From an uncultured Paracoccaceae bacterium (GTDB lineage: Bacteria; Pseudomonadota; Alphaproteobacteria; Rhodobacterales; Rhodobacteraceae): 64,000 nt of DNA. The position numbers were made by a program, and so were the translations under genes. The stretch lies in NCBI GenBank assembly GCA_938002605.1, contig CALLAF010000004.1, forward strand, positions 186,001 to 250,000, read 5' to 3'. Positions within the stretch are counted from its first letter, which is position 1, and the number at the start of each line of letters is the position of its first letter. This document shows positions 1 through 9,315 of this stretch, in pieces. The notes under the pieces were generated by a model. It was not told the DNA's origin, did no database searches, and was given only the letters and a program-made list of their open reading frames with translations.

Positions 1-678
1 GCAATGGCGCGCATTTCGACGACACAGGTGCTGGCTGATCTTGGGCAGACCGATCTGATTATCGAAGCGGCCACAGAGCGCGAAGAAGTCAAAACGGCGA
101 TTTTTGCCGAACTACAGCCGCATTTGAAACCCACGACAATCCTCACGTCAAACACCTCTTCTATTTCGATCACACGCCTCGCATCACGCACGGATCGGCC
201 CGAAAAATTCATGGGGTTTCATTTTATGAACCCGGTGCCAATCATGCAGCTGGTCGAACTAATCCGCGGCATTGCGACCGACGAAGAGACTTTCAAAGCC
301 TGTCATGAAGTTGTGGAACGTCTGGGCAAAACATCAGCGACGGCCGAGGATTTTCCCGCCTTCATCGTAAACCGCATCCTGATGCCGATGATCAATGAGG
401 CGATTTATACGCTGTATGAAGGGGTCGGATCGGTCAAATCAATTGATACATCTTTGAAACTTGGTGCTAACCACCCGATGGGGCCGCTTGAATTGGCCGA
501 TTTCATTGGGCTGGACACATGTTTGGCGATCATGAATGTGCTGCACGATGGCTTGGCCGATACGAAATACCGCCCCTGTCCGTTGCTAACAAAATATGTC
601 GAAGCAGGCTGGCTTGGCCGCAAAACCAAACGCGGTTTTTATGATTATCGCGGAGAAACCCCGGTGCCGACGCGCTAG
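1..678 (+). CDS. hbdA: 3-hydroxybutyryl-CoA dehydrogenase, 5' end cut by window edge
   Basis: The enzyme oxidises or reduces 3-hydroxyacyl-CoA (NAD(P)-linked) in butanoate/PHB metabolism and beta-oxidation. The reading frame is open through base 1, so the true start and the N-terminal GxGxxG Rossmann motif lie upstream, outside the window; roughly 65 residues are missing compared with the family's usual ~290. Visible are EAATE and SNTSS of the NAD-binding domain, the catalytic-histidine motif GFHFMNPVP (His about 73 residues after the ATG at 4), then the C-terminal dimerisation domain with GPLELADFIGLD and the closing GWLGRKTKRGFYDY. In related genomes this gene commonly follows etfB-etfA, which cannot be seen here. 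Its stop overlaps the stop of the convergent acyltransferase by four bases. Confidence 0.88.
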   Translation, partial: AMARISTTQVLADLGQTDLIIEAATEREEVKTAIFAELQPHLKPTTILTSNTSSISITRLASRTDRPEKFMGFHFMNPVPIMQLVELIRGIATDEETFKACHEVVERLGKTSATAEDFPAFIVNRILMPMINEAIYTLYEGVGSVKSIDTSLKLGANHPMGPLELADFIGLDTCLAIMNVLHDGLADTKYRPCPLLTKYVEAGWLGRKTKRGFYDYRGETPVPTR

Positions 679-1553
679 TCACCTAGGCCTAAGGTTTGTT
701 CGCGAAGCCACGCCATAAAGGCGCGTGGTTCTTTTTGGCGCGTTTTCACATCTTCGTCGTCAAACGGCGCGCCCACAACAGGTTTTTGCGGTTTGCCACA
801 GGCGTGCACGATTTCATGCAATAGCAGGCTTTGGCGCAGGGTGGCAGAAATGCGGTTCGCGATCTGGTACCAACGCGAATTGGAACCCGGGAAAAAACAG
901 GGCACTACCTTTGCGCCAGATTTACGGATCATGCTGGATGTAAACACATTCCATTCCGCCTCAATCGCGGGACCAAACATGGTTTCAGACGACGCCACAA
1001 CGCCCGACGGGAACAGCGCGATCAGCCCGCCACCTTTTAGGTGATCCATCGCGGTTCGGCGCATTTCGATCATCTTTGTATGCGCATCGGGCTCATGCGG
1101 GAACGGCACTGGGATCATGAAATCCCCCGCCTCTTTATCGATCCCGGTCAGAATAGAGCGCGTTAAAATCCGGTAATCAGTCCGGACACGGCCAATCAAA
1201 TCCGCCAAGATCATCCCATCGACCATCCCATGCGGGTGGTTCGCGACAAGAACGGTCGGGCCAGTCTTAGGAATATTGTCCAATTGATCTTGCGGCGTCA
1301 GCAGGTCAATTTCCATCACATTCAGCGCGCCGCGCCAAAAATCCTGCCCTTGGAATTTCCCCATCCGTTCAAATTTTCGAATCATCCGCACGATCGGCAA
1401 TTTGCCGGTGAACCATTCAATAGTACGAATCACATTACGTTTCAGCGGGCTTTCAAACGTGTTTGAATAAGTCAGGCTACCACGGTCATAGACCCGTGGT
1501 GCATCTTGGTCCACAACCGGAGGTGTTTGTGAGTTGCGGGTCATTTCAGTCAC
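675..1553 (-). CDS. PlsC-like lysophospholipid acyltransferase family protein
   Basis: A putative membrane-associated acyltransferase of the lysophospholipid/'hemolysin'-type family, which transfers an acyl chain to a lysolipid or lyso-ornithine lipid. The acyltransferase block is seen as NHPHGMVDGM (about residues 103-112), a variant of the NHx4D motif with one extra residue between His and Asp if the first His is used, followed by FPSGVVAS where the family has FPEGxxS. No clear membrane helix is present. The start is taken as the GTG at 1553 because AGGA lies about nine bases upstream; an in-frame ATG lies at 1544. OlsA-type lyso-ornithine acyltransferase is possible, but no OlsB partner lies beside it, so substrate is unknown. 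Confidence 0.7.
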   Translation of the reverse strand: MTEMTRNSQTPPVVDQDAPRVYDRGSLTYSNTFESPLKRNVIRTIEWFTGKLPIVRMIRKFERMGKFQGQDFWRGALNVMEIDLLTPQDQLDNIPKTGPTVLVANHPHGMVDGMILADLIGRVRTDYRILTRSILTGIDKEAGDFMIPVPFPHEPDAHTKMIEMRRTAMDHLKGGGLIALFPSGVVASSETMFGPAIEAEWNVFTSSMIRKSGAKVVPCFFPGSNSRWYQIANRISATLRQSLLLHEIVHACGKPQKPVVGAPFDDEDVKTRQKEPRAFMAWLREQTLGLGD

Positions 1554-1585
1554 GTCAATTCATCCTGTCAGGCCGCTGAAGGCCG

Positions 1586-1855
1586 CTAGTTGCCTTCGCC
1601 GAATTTATCGGCGACCAGTTCTGTGATAGCCGCGCTCAGCGCGTCAGCCTGCGGACCAGTGGTTTCAACATCAATATAGGTACCAATTGACGCGCCAAGC
1701 ATCAAAAGCCCCATAATACTGTCGCCTGTGGCGCTTTCGCCGTCTTTGCTAACGGTTGCTTGTGCGTCAAAGCTTTCGACCACTTCAACCAGTTTCGCCG
1801 AGGCACGCGCATGTAAGCCTTTGATATTTTGTATTTCTAGGCGGGTGGTGGTCAT
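1586..1855 (-). CDS. ptsH: HPr phosphocarrier protein
   Basis: Small cytoplasmic phosphoryl carrier of 89 residues, the usual HPr length. Both regulatory positions are intact: His15 in KGLHARAS is the site phosphorylated by enzyme I, and Ser46 in GDSIMGLLML is the site used by HPr kinase. It overlaps the EIIA gene by ATGA (1852-1855), so the two are translationally coupled, and it is the last gene of the rapZ-EIIA-HPr run. No sugar permease or enzyme I gene is in the window, so this is best read as a regulatory PTS like that of other Alphaproteobacteria rather than a sugar uptake system. Confidence 0.92.
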   Translation of the reverse strand: MTTTRLEIQNIKGLHARASAKLVEVVESFDAQATVSKDGESATGDSIMGLLMLGASIGTYIDVETTGPQADALSAAITELVADKFGEGN

Positions 1856-2247
1856 ATATGCGTTCCGCCATTGTGGCTGTTAATATACTTATGAGCTGCG
1901 TTTATAGCAGCTTCAACCGCGTCAGGAACAGTACGCCGGCGGGACTTTGCCAGCTTGATCAACATCGGCAAGTTGGCACCATAAAGGATACGGCGGTTGT
2001 CGGGGCTGCAGGCGCGCAACGACAGATTTGACGGCGATCCACCAAACATATCAGTTACAATCACGACGCCATCGCCGGCATCAACGGCATCTGCGGCATC
2101 GCATATTTCAGTTTGTTTCTCGGCGCGATCATCTTCGGGGCCAATGGCGATGCTGATGACACCGGCCTGTTCACCGACAACATGTTCAACCGCAGATAGA
2201 TATTCCTGCGCAAGCCTGCCATGTGCGACAATGACGATACCAATCAA
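1852..2247 (-). CDS. PTS EIIA component, mannose (EIIA-Man) family
   Basis: A 131-residue single-domain EIIA-Man-type protein that would accept phosphate from HPr. The phosphorylatable histidine is His9 in VIVAHGRLA, and the conserved [10 protein letters not shown] loop follows at about residues 66-75. There is no EIIB, EIIC or EIID gene nearby, so the phosphoryl group probably ends here and the protein acts in signalling. The start codon overlaps the rapZ stop (2244-2247) and its own stop overlaps the HPr start, giving a tightly coupled three-gene run. In Alphaproteobacteria such EIIA proteins have been linked to control of HprK and ppGpp turnover; that role is inferred from family and context. 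Confidence 0.88.
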   Translation of the reverse strand: MIGIVIVAHGRLAQEYLSAVEHVVGEQAGVISIAIGPEDDRAEKQTEICDAADAVDAGDGVVIVTDMFGGSPSNLSLRACSPDNRRILYGANLPMLIKLAKSRRRTVPDAVEAAINAAHKYINSHNGGTHI

Positions 2248-3158
2248 ACCGCGTGTCCTTTGTTGCCCAGCGCGTCGCGCCGTTCCATTTCTCGATGCCG
2301 TTTAGACACATGCCACCCGTCTTCTGCAAGGGCAGATGCAAGGTACTCTGTCATTGCGACCGATCGGTGTTGCCCTCCGGTACATCCAAGACCAATCGAC
2401 AGATGCGATTTACCTTCGTCCTTATGTGCAGGTAGCAAAAGATCGACCAGCGATTTTAACCGAGAGAAAAACGGCGCGAACCGCGGATCGTCTTGCACAT
2501 AAGTAGCGACCGCCGCGTCGCGCCCATCGAGGGGGCGCAAACCTTCCTCCCAATGCGGATTTCGCAGGAATCTGCAATCAATCACGATATCCATGCCCCG
2601 TGGCAGGCCACGTTTGTAGGAAAATGAATGGATCGTGACCCCCAAAGGTCGCCCATCACCCGGGGCAAACCAGCGGTCAATCTCTGCGCGCAGATCATGT
2701 GGTGACATTCCTGTCGTATCGATCAGCACATCCGCACGTGCACGTACTGGGCTAAGCAAATCACGCTCGCGGGCGATCCCGGCAAGCGCCGATCCCGCTG
2801 GTGCCAACGGGTGCATCCGGCGCGTTTCTGAATAACGCCGCACCAATTCTTGTTCGTCAGCCTCAAGGTAAAGCACCTGCGCATTATGATCCGGACGTCC
2901 CGCAAGCTGATCAATCGCCGCAATCAGCGCATTGGTACCAAAATCTCGGTTCCGTACATCCAACCCTAGCGCCAACGGGCGGCTCGGTGGTGGCCCTTCC
3001 AACAAACGTGGCAGCAGGGAAAGCGGCAGGTTATCGATGATCTCATAACCAAGGTCTTCGAGGGCGTTAATCGCCGTCGAACGCCCTGCCCCCGATGGAC
3101 CCGTCACCAAAACGATGGCAGGCGGTGTTGGGTCTGTTTTGGACGGCGACGCTGTCAT
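2244..3158 (-). CDS. rapZ: RNase adapter protein RapZ (YvcJ family)
   Basis: A P-loop nucleotide-binding protein of 304 residues. In enterobacteria RapZ guides RNase E to the GlmZ small RNA and controls GlmS amounts; in other bacteria the job is less clear. The Walker A motif GPSGAGRST is at residues 20-28, a DVRNR segment follows at about 69-73, and the hallmark C-terminal motif [10 protein letters not shown] lies at about 258-267. Its start overlaps the hprK stop and its stop overlaps the EIIA start, each by four bases, a linkage to PTS genes that is widely conserved in Proteobacteria. Confidence 0.92.
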   Translation of the reverse strand: MTASPSKTDPTPPAIVLVTGPSGAGRSTAINALEDLGYEIIDNLPLSLLPRLLEGPPPSRPLALGLDVRNRDFGTNALIAAIDQLAGRPDHNAQVLYLEADEQELVRRYSETRRMHPLAPAGSALAGIARERDLLSPVRARADVLIDTTGMSPHDLRAEIDRWFAPGDGRPLGVTIHSFSYKRGLPRGMDIVIDCRFLRNPHWEEGLRPLDGRDAAVATYVQDDPRFAPFFSRLKSLVDLLLPAHKDEGKSHLSIGLGCTGGQHRSVAMTEYLASALAEDGWHVSKRHREMERRDALGNKGHAV

Positions 3159-3583
3159 CGATTACTCCAGCCAGCTTTTAGAAGCTGTACAATAGCTGGC
3201 GCAAAGTGATCACCAACCCCACGATGAATCAAGGGGGTACGCAGATCACAATAGGTCACAAAGCGCGCCTCTGGCAGGCGGTCTTTTTCCCGCGTATCCA
3301 AGTTAACGGCAACTTGCACGACAGCATCGGGTACATTTGCCGCGTTTAGGATCCCAATGCCACGCGCCTCGATCAACCCTACAATCGTTTCAGGGCAGCT
3401 CGCGACAAGAACACCATCCCGTGCTGTCAGTACCACGCGATCATCAGCGACCAAATCACAGCCCAGCGCCATCATTTGCAGTGCCAGGGCCGACTTACCG
3501 CTGCCAGAAGCCCCCAAAAGCAAAGCAGCTTTACCGTCATACGCAACGCAACTTGCGTGAACGGTATGGGGCCCGCGCATCAC
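3155..3583 (-). CDS. hprK: Short-form HPr kinase/phosphorylase
   Basis: This 142-residue protein corresponds only to the C-terminal catalytic half of classical HprK (about 310 residues); the short form is normal in Alphaproteobacteria. The P-loop GASGSGKS is at residues 24-31, followed by DLVADDRV at about 44-51, the characteristic HprK motif. It would phosphorylate or dephosphorylate Ser46 of the HPr encoded three genes downstream, whose GDSIMG site is intact. It starts six bases after the chvG stop, so sensor kinase, HprK and PTS proteins probably share one transcript, coupling an envelope or pH signal to PTS phosphorylation state. Confidence 0.9.
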   Translation of the reverse strand: MMRGPHTVHASCVAYDGKAALLLGASGSGKSALALQMMALGCDLVADDRVVLTARDGVLVASCPETIVGLIEARGIGILNAANVPDAVVQVAVNLDTREKDRLPEARFVTYCDLRTPLIHRGVGDHFAPAIVQLLKAGWSNR

Positions 3584-3589
3584 CGCGCC

Positions 3590-5314
3590 CTAGATCGGAA
3601 GGCCAACAACAAAACGGGCCCCAAGCGGGTCAGACGTCGGGTCTGCTTCTGTCGGCCGGATGTTTTCAGCCCAGATCACGCCGTCATGCGCCTCAACGAT
3701 TTGTTTTGAAATCGCAAGCCCGAGACCTGAATTGTTCCCGAACTGACCCTCTGGACGTTCAGAGTAAAACCGCTGGAAAATTTTGGCCAATGCATCGTCG
3801 GGAATACCCGGTCCGGTGTCTTCGACGACCACAAGCACTCTGTTCTCGCGCTTGCGCGCCCAAATGCGGATCGCGTCGCCTTCTTCGCAAAATGAAACAG
3901 CGTTTGTGATTAGGTTGACGAAGACTTGTGCCAACCGCCCCTCGAGCCCGCGCACTTTTATAGCATCGTTTGGTAGATCAGCAGCGAACTCAATCCCTTT
4001 TGATTGCGCTTCTTTACCAAGGAAATCGATGATATTTTCAAGCATTTTGATCAAATCAAAAGCTTGCTCCTCTTCTTTGACCAATTCACTATCAAGCCGG
4101 GATGCGTTGGAAATGTCACTGACCAAACGATCAAGCCGCTTCACGTCGTGCTCAATCACTTCCATCAGTTTTTGACGCTGATCTTCGCGTTTCGCAAAAG
4201 GCATCGTTCCCACTGCAGAACGCAAAGACGCAAGCGGGTTCTTAATCTCGTGGGCCACATCAGCCGCAAATTGTTCATTGCCTTCAATCCGCTCGTAAAG
4301 CGCGGACACCATCCCGCGCAACGCACCAGAGAGGCGGCCAATTTCATCGGGCCGCGCCGTCAAATCAGGGATGCGCACACGTGCGGCAGACATTTTGCGC
4401 GCGTTGCGGTCATGGCTTGCCTCAGCCGCGGTGGCAAGATCAGCAAGCGGGTTCGCAATCGTCGAAGCCAGTACCAAACTAAGCCCGATACTGACCACTA
4501 TGGCGACCAAAAACAGGCGCAGCACCTGTTCGCGTTCTCGCTGCACAAGGCTGTCAACTTCACCCGCTGCGGTCATCACCGCAACCACGCCAACCGCCGC
4601 GCCATTTTGCATGATTGGCGTGGTCACAATAAAACTGGTCACCGCGCCGATTGTCGTCGTTTCTAGGTTGGTGCCCCCGACAATCGCTTGCCGTACCTTT
4701 TCCTGCGAAAGCGCCAAAAGCTGTTGTTCAGGGGTCAGCGTGTCACCCCTGCTGATCGTCATCGATGCGATTCCTGCCCAGATTTTTGATAAAAAGTCGG
4801 TTAAAAATGTGCCACCCGTATGGCTCTGAAGCTCCGCAAGCTCTGCCTCATTCAATTGGCCCGTCGCGGTTGCGACAAGGGTTGCATCAAGCGAAAAGAC
4901 TGACACCTGCACCCCGCCACGCAGGTTTAGCCCGGCAAGCGTCTCAGCCGGGTCAATGCCATCAGCAGTCACAAAATTGACCGGAGCTGAGTTGGGCAGC
5001 TGCGCCTCAAAGACATCCGAAATCAACCGCGCCTCGTTGACCAGACCTCGCGCACGTTGATAGGCAAGATGGTCGCGCGATGGGCTCATGTAAAGCACGC
5101 CCGCAATCAACAAAATCATCGCGATCAAATTCATCATGATGATTTTTCGCGCAATAGGCGAGCGACGCAACGACAGCAAACCACCACGCGATAGCGTCAC
5201 TTCGCCATCACCATCAGGAAGTGCCCAATCATCACCAAGCACCAGATCAGGATCGCGCGCAGCCGCGCGCACTGACTGTAGATTGCGAACGTCGATCTTG
5301 GGTGCGGCGGTCAT
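3590..5314 (-). CDS. chvG: Sensor histidine kinase ChvG (ExoS)
   Basis: Membrane sensor kinase of 574 residues, partner of ChvI. An N-terminal cytoplasmic stretch is followed by a first membrane helix at about residues 57-76, a periplasmic sensing domain of about 190 residues, a second helix at about 266-288, a HAMP linker, a HisKA domain with His355 in ADVAHEIKNPLASL, and a HATPase domain with NLITNAVSF, EDTGPGIP and GLGLAISK. In rhizobia ChvG/ExoS responds to acid and envelope stress and controls exopolysaccharide, motility and central carbon metabolism. It lies three bases downstream of chvI and six upstream of hprK. Confidence 0.93.
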   Translation of the reverse strand: MTAAPKIDVRNLQSVRAAARDPDLVLGDDWALPDGDGEVTLSRGGLLSLRRSPIARKIIMMNLIAMILLIAGVLYMSPSRDHLAYQRARGLVNEARLISDVFEAQLPNSAPVNFVTADGIDPAETLAGLNLRGGVQVSVFSLDATLVATATGQLNEAELAELQSHTGGTFLTDFLSKIWAGIASMTISRGDTLTPEQQLLALSQEKVRQAIVGGTNLETTTIGAVTSFIVTTPIMQNGAAVGVVAVMTAAGEVDSLVQREREQVLRLFLVAIVVSIGLSLVLASTIANPLADLATAAEASHDRNARKMSAARVRIPDLTARPDEIGRLSGALRGMVSALYERIEGNEQFAADVAHEIKNPLASLRSAVGTMPFAKREDQRQKLMEVIEHDVKRLDRLVSDISNASRLDSELVKEEEQAFDLIKMLENIIDFLGKEAQSKGIEFAADLPNDAIKVRGLEGRLAQVFVNLITNAVSFCEEGDAIRIWARKRENRVLVVVEDTGPGIPDDALAKIFQRFYSERPEGQFGNNSGLGLAISKQIVEAHDGVIWAENIRPTEADPTSDPLGARFVVGLPI

Positions 5315-5317
5315 CCG

Positions 5318-6019
5318 CTACTCTTCGTTATAACGATACCCGATACCATAGAGCGTCTCGATAGCCGAAAATTCGTCATCGGTGTTCCGCATCTTTTTGC
5401 GCAGCCGTTTGATGTGGCTGTCAATGGTTCGGTCATCTACATAAACTTGATCGTCATAAGCGACATCCATTAGCTGATCGCGGCTTTTGACGAAACCGGG
5501 GCGCTGGGCAAGGGCCTGCAGCAGCAAGAATTCCGTGACAGTCAGGGAAACGTCGCGCCCTTTCCACTTTACGGCATGACGAAGCGGGTCCATCACCAAT
5601 TCGCCGCGCACCATTACTTTGGTCTCTTCGGTTTCTTCGACTTCTTCACCTGCAATGGCATCTTGGCGACGCAGCAATGCACGAATGCGTTCAACTAACA
5701 GACGCTGCGAGAACGGCTTTTTAACGTAATCGTCGGCCCCCATACGCAGGCCAAGAACTTCGTCGATTTCATCGTCTTTTGAAGTCAGAAAAATCACCGG
5801 CATCGATGTTTTCTGGCGCAAGCGCTGCAACAGATCCATGCCGTCCATACGCGGCATTTTAATATCCAGCACGGCAAGATCAGGCATACGTTTGTTAAAC
5901 GCATCAAGCGCAGACTGACCATCGTTATGTGTCTCGACTTCGAACCCTTCGGCCTCTAGCGTCATCGACACAGAGGTCAGGATATTTCGATCATCATCGA
6001 CCAATGCAATTCTGGACAT
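5318..6019 (-). CDS. chvI: Response regulator ChvI (OmpR family)
   Basis: OmpR-type response regulator of 233 residues. The receiver domain has the acidic pair Asp8/Asp9, the phosphoacceptor Asp52 in LAVLDIKMP and the conserved lysine in YVKKPF; the C-terminal winged helix contains [12 protein letters not shown] and [16 protein letters not shown]. It is the first gene of the chvI-chvG-hprK-rapZ-EIIA-HPr string and is transcribed away from pckA. The roughly 300-base region upstream carries a 20-base-spaced direct repeat that is a candidate binding site for this protein or for a pckA regulator. Confidence 0.93.
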   Translation of the reverse strand: MSRIALVDDDRNILTSVSMTLEAEGFEVETHNDGQSALDAFNKRMPDLAVLDIKMPRMDGMDLLQRLRQKTSMPVIFLTSKDDEIDEVLGLRMGADDYVKKPFSQRLLVERIRALLRRQDAIAGEEVEETEETKVMVRGELVMDPLRHAVKWKGRDVSLTVTEFLLLQALAQRPGFVKSRDQLMDVAYDDQVYVDDRTIDSHIKRLRKKMRNTDDEFSAIETLYGIGYRYNEE

Positions 6020-6319
6020 CTATCTTTTTCCTTAAGGCCGTTCTCAATGGGTTATCTTTTGTCATTCCGTTTTCTTCGTTTTGGCAGGGCGAATCAATCC
6101 CCAATTGATGAGTTGCCATATTTTCGCCGCAATTGGTGCGATTTTGCAGGTTTGCACGCTAACAATTCTCAGGTGCAAAACTAAATTTCGCGGGTGATTG
6201 CGCTAACATGCACATGATTGCGCTAACTAAAGCAACTCGGACTATGAAGCCGCGAAACCTTGGTGTTAAGGAGGCCCTATCGCAGGCCATTCCGGCCACA
6301 TCATTTAAGGAGCGAACCC
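6020..6319. other. Divergent regulatory region between chvI and pckA
   Basis: About 300 bases without a gene, separating divergent chvI and pckA. It is A/T-richer than its flanks and contains the paired direct repeat described separately (6195-6227), a degenerate third copy TTTGCACGCTAAC at 6151-6163, and the pckA ribosome binding site AAGGAG at 6307-6312. No hairpin with a T-tract was seen. Confidence 0.7.
6195..6227 (+). promoter_or_regulatory. Tandem direct repeat TGATTGCGCTAAC, 20-base period, upstream of pckA
   Basis: TGATTGCGCTAAC occurs exactly twice, at 6195-6207 and 6215-6227, start-to-start distance 20 bases, i.e. about two helical turns, which places both copies on the same DNA face. 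A weaker relative, TTTGCACGCTAAC, is at 6151-6163. OmpR-family regulators usually bind direct repeats, so ChvI is a candidate binder; a dedicated pckA repressor is the alternative. The binding assignment is inference; the repeat is directly visible. Confidence 0.5.
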
Positions 6320-7918
6320 ATGGACCAAGGTACGGTCAACCCATCGATGAAACTTGAAGATCAAGGCATCACAGGGCTGGGTTATGTGTATTATAACCGC
6401 TCTGAACAAGAAATGCATGAGGCTGCGGTCGCCGCAGGCGAAGGCGTCACCGGCAAAGGCGGCACATTCCTTGTGACCACCGGCACGCACACAGGTCGGT
6501 CGCCGAAAGACAAATTCGTCGTGCGCACGCCCTCTGTCGAAGATAAAATCTGGTGGGAAAATAACCCGCCCATGGCAGCTGACAAATTCGACGTGCTCTA
6601 CGCTGATATGCTTGCGCATATGCAAGGCGGCACATACGAAGTTCAAGACCTGTTTGGCGGTGCCGACCCAGCCCACCGTTTGGATGTACGGGTTATCACT
6701 GAACTGACGTGGCATGGGCTGTTCATTCGGCACCTTTTGCGCCGCCCAAACGCAGATGAGCTGGAAACATTCGCACCAGAATTCACCATCATCAACTGCC
6801 CAACCTTTAAAGCAGACCCTGAAAAGCACGGGTGCCGGTCAGAAACTGTGATCGCGCTAAACTTTGATCGCAAACTGATCCTGATCGGCGGCACAGAATA
6901 CGCGGGCGAGAATAAGAAATCTGTGTTCACCCTGCTGAACTACATCCTGCCCGAAAAAGACATCATGCCGATGCATTGCTCAGCCAACCATGCGCCGGGC
7001 AACCCAGTTGATACGGCTGTGTTCTTTGGGCTGTCAGGCACCGGGAAAACCACACTGTCTGCTGACCCATCACGGGTGCTGATCGGCGATGATGAACACG
7101 GGTGGTCCGATCGCGGCACCTTCAACTTTGAAGGCGGCTGTTACGCCAAGACAATCGGTCTGGATCCAAAAGCAGAGCCCGAGATCTACGCGACATGTTC
7201 TATGCCACATACGGTGATCGAGAACATGGTGTTTGATCCAGAAACGCTGGAACTGGATTTCGAAGACGATAGCCTGACCGCGAACATGCGCTGCGCTTAC
7301 CCGTTGAACTACATCTCGAACGCGTCGGAAACCGCGCTTGGCGGACACCCAAAAAACATCATCATGCTGACTTGCGATGCCTTTGGGGTCTTGCCTCCAA
7401 TCGCACGGCTGACACCGGCGCAGGCGATGTACCACTTCTTGTCTGGCTTCACATCCAAAGTCGCCGGCACAGAGCGCGGCGTCACAGAGCCAGAACCAAC
7501 ATTCAGCACATGTTTCGGCGCGCCCTTCATGCCACGCCGCCCCGAGGTCTATGGCAACCTGCTGCGCAGCAAGATCGCCAGCCACGGCGCGACCTGCTGG
7601 TTGGTGAATACCGGTTGGACAGGCGGTGCATATGGGACCGGATCACGGATGCCGATCAAAGCGACACGCGCGCTCCTGACGGCAGCGCTTGACGGATCAC
7701 TGTCCGAAGGCGCGTTTACCAAAGACCCGAACTTTGGCTTCGAAGTGCCGCTTGATGTGGCTGGCGTTGATAACGCGCTGCTGGTTCCACGCAATACATG
7801 GGCCGGCCAAGACGCCTATGACGCACAGGCTGCAAAGCTAGTGCAAATGTTTAGTGATAACTTCGCAAAATATGTGCCGTTCATCGATGATGACGTGAAA
7901 TCGGCCGCAATCGGCTAG
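6320..7918 (+). CDS. pckA: Phosphoenolpyruvate carboxykinase (ATP)
   Basis: Converts oxaloacetate plus ATP to phosphoenolpyruvate, the entry step of gluconeogenesis. The 532-residue product has [11 protein letters not shown] at about residues 56-66 and the ATP-type P-loop [11 protein letters not shown] at 237-247, followed by the metal-binding GDDEHGW at 256-262. The start at 6320 is chosen because AAGGAG (6307-6312) sits seven bases upstream and the protein then begins at the usual family position; an in-frame codon at 6260 would add 20 atypical residues. It is divergent from chvI, an arrangement conserved in many Alphaproteobacteria. A palindromic repeat begins one base after the stop codon. 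Confidence 0.95.
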   Translation: MDQGTVNPSMKLEDQGITGLGYVYYNRSEQEMHEAAVAAGEGVTGKGGTFLVTTGTHTGRSPKDKFVVRTPSVEDKIWWENNPPMAADKFDVLYADMLAHMQGGTYEVQDLFGGADPAHRLDVRVITELTWHGLFIRHLLRRPNADELETFAPEFTIINCPTFKADPEKHGCRSETVIALNFDRKLILIGGTEYAGENKKSVFTLLNYILPEKDIMPMHCSANHAPGNPVDTAVFFGLSGTGKTTLSADPSRVLIGDDEHGWSDRGTFNFEGGCYAKTIGLDPKAEPEIYATCSMPHTVIENMVFDPETLELDFEDDSLTANMRCAYPLNYISNASETALGGHPKNIIMLTCDAFGVLPPIARLTPAQAMYHFLSGFTSKVAGTERGVTEPEPTFSTCFGAPFMPRRPEVYGNLLRSKIASHGATCWLVNTGWTGGAYGTGSRMPIKATRALLTAALDGSLSEGAFTKDPNFGFEVPLDVAGVDNALLVPRNTWAGQDAYDAQAAKLVQMFSDNFAKYVPFIDDDVKSAAIG

Positions 7919-7948
7919 CGCGTAGGGTGGATCAAGATCCACCTTACG
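7919..7948. repeat. REP-like palindrome, copy 1 (after pckA)
   Basis: The element reads CGCGTAGGGTGGAT, then a short AAG-type spacer, then ATCCACC and TTACG, and folds into a hairpin with GGTGGAT/ATCCACC arms. It begins directly after the pckA stop codon. Closely similar elements are at 8511-8536 and 61774-61805. It may act as a transcription terminator or 3' mRNA stabiliser for pckA. Confidence 0.8.
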
Positions 7949-7978
7949 TTCACAGCGAACCAACGCTATGGTCAGCCT

Positions 7979-8515
7979 ATGCAACACTGGCTGGCCATCT
8001 TTGTTTTGACTATCGCGCCCTCTTTCGGAGCGGCCGCGCCCGATATGGCTAGCACTGAAATCGCAGAAATCGAAATCGGGATTCTCTGCGCACCTGACAC
8101 AATCACGACCAGCCCCGCGCCAAATACGCTTGCCGGGATTACCCATGTCGTTGATGAGCCGCCGCACTTTGTCTCAAACAGCCAAGTGGTGCCTGCAGCC
8201 TTTGGGGTCGGCTTTGGGGTTCGATCACGCGCGCTACGCGCAGAGGGGCTTGATAACGTCACTATCGTGATCACCCACCCGCCGATGGGCGAAAATGGCA
8301 CAACGACGCAAAGCTACACCACCGGAATCGGGGGCGACGGAGGGTCGTTTACATTCTACCAATTTGACTATGCCTATGAATTGCAAACCGGCCCCTGGAC
8401 GATCACTGCGCTACGCAACGATAAACCGCTTTATTCCGTGAGCTTTGATGTCGTCGCGCCCGAAAGACGACCCGATCTCGCCGGCGCATGTGGGTATGTG
8501 GACCTGCTATCGTAG
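7979..8515 (+). CDS. Secreted DUF3859-type protein
   Basis: A 178-residue protein with an N-terminal signal peptide (LAIFVLTIAPSFGAAA, cleavage near residue 20), so it should be periplasmic or secreted. The remainder looks like the DUF3859 family: a beta-rich domain with FGVGFGVRSRAL in the middle and TGPWTITALRNDKPLYSVSF near the end, whose function is unknown. It follows pckA on the same strand after a palindromic repeat, and its TAG stop (8513-8515) is itself part of the next repeat copy. Promoter and regulation are not evident. Confidence 0.75.
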   Translation: MQHWLAIFVLTIAPSFGAAAPDMASTEIAEIEIGILCAPDTITTSPAPNTLAGITHVVDEPPHFVSNSQVVPAAFGVGFGVRSRALRAEGLDNVTIVITHPPMGENGTTTQSYTTGIGGDGGSFTFYQFDYAYELQTGPWTITALRNDKPLYSVSFDVVAPERRPDLAGACGYVDLLS

Positions 8516-8536
8516 GGTGGGTTTCAACCCACCACC
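8511..8536. repeat. REP-like palindrome, copy 2 (supplies a stop codon)
   Basis: CGTAGGGTGGGTTTCAACCC followed by ACCACC. The arms GGTGGGTT/AACCCACC pair perfectly. It is the same family as 7919-7948 and 61774-61805 but with compensating changes in both arms (GGTGGGTT for GGTGGATC), as expected for an element selected as a hairpin. It lies between convergent genes and its TAG is the stop codon of the DUF3859 gene. Confidence 0.8.
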
Positions 8537-8544
8537 TTGGAAAC

Positions 8545-9315
8545 CTACCCCATTAGCCCCCGTCGGATCAGGTTCGCCCCGGCCAAAACCAAAACCCACA
8601 ATGTAACGCGTCGAAACCGTTCTTGATCGAACCGATCCCCCAGCTTGAACCCAAGCCACATCCCCACAATCGCCGGAATCACCAGTAACGCCGAAAGCGG
8701 CCATGTCTGCGCGTTCAGCACACCTGACCGCAGATGCCCAAGCAAGAGCATCACTGACCCCAACCCATAGATCACACCCTGCACCGCCATCTGACGCGCG
8801 CGCGGTGTGTCTAAGGCCAAAAGATACAGCACCGTCGGCGGGCCCCATGTCCCGGCCAACCCGCCAAGCGCACCGGAAACAGCACCTGCACCCCATTCGA
8901 ACACACGCCGATAACGCTGTGGAATTCGTGGATGCCATCCGATCAATTGAATGATGCACAGCCCGACAACAGGCACACCAAGCACCAAAAACATCGTATC
9001 CGCCGGAATACTGCGCAAGAACTGCGCAGAGACGAGGATCATCACACAGACAACCGACACATAGCGCCAATGCTCTTTAAATCCGTCCCAAGCGGGGCCA
9101 AGCCCGGCGCGAGCAACCTGCATGGCGTTCGTCACAACAATCGGAATGATAACCCCAGCAACCACCGTTTGCGGGTCAATCAATATCCCCATACCGGACA
9201 CCATAATCAACGGCATCGCAAACCCAACAGCGCCTTTCACGAATCCACCAACCAAAGTGATGGCGCAGGCGAAAAGCAAAAGAGGAAGCGGCAGAATGGC
9301 AAAAAAATCAATCAT
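8545..9315 (-). CDS. TauE/SafE-family sulfite exporter-like permease
   Basis: Integral membrane protein of about 256 residues with some eight hydrophobic segments and the TauE/SafE signature GFVKGAVGFAMPLI near the N-terminus and GALGGLAGTWGPPTVLYLLA in the middle (GGxxGxxGPP). Members export sulfite, sulfoacetate or other organosulfonates, but this subgroup's substrate is not known. The start is placed at the ATG at 9315, just before the first helix, with an AGGG element a few bases upstream; an ATG at 9363 has no recognisable ribosome binding site. It converges on the DUF3859 gene and is divergent from mcd. Confidence 0.8.
   Translation of the reverse strand: MIDFFAILPLPLLLFACAITLVGGFVKGAVGFAMPLIMVSGMGILIDPQTVVAGVIIPIVVTNAMQVARAGLGPAWDGFKEHWRYVSVVCVMILVSAQFLRSIPADTMFLVLGVPVVGLCIIQLIGWHPRIPQRYRRVFEWGAGAVSGALGGLAGTWGPPTVLYLLALDTPRARQMAVQGVIYGLGSVMLLLGHLRSGVLNAQTWPLSALLVIPAIVGMWLGFKLGDRFDQERFRRVTLWVLVLAGANLIRRGLMG

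Noticed and set aside
2061-2243. 60-residue minus-strand frame inside the EIIA gene
   Set aside because: It is a shadow frame of the well-supported EIIA coding region.
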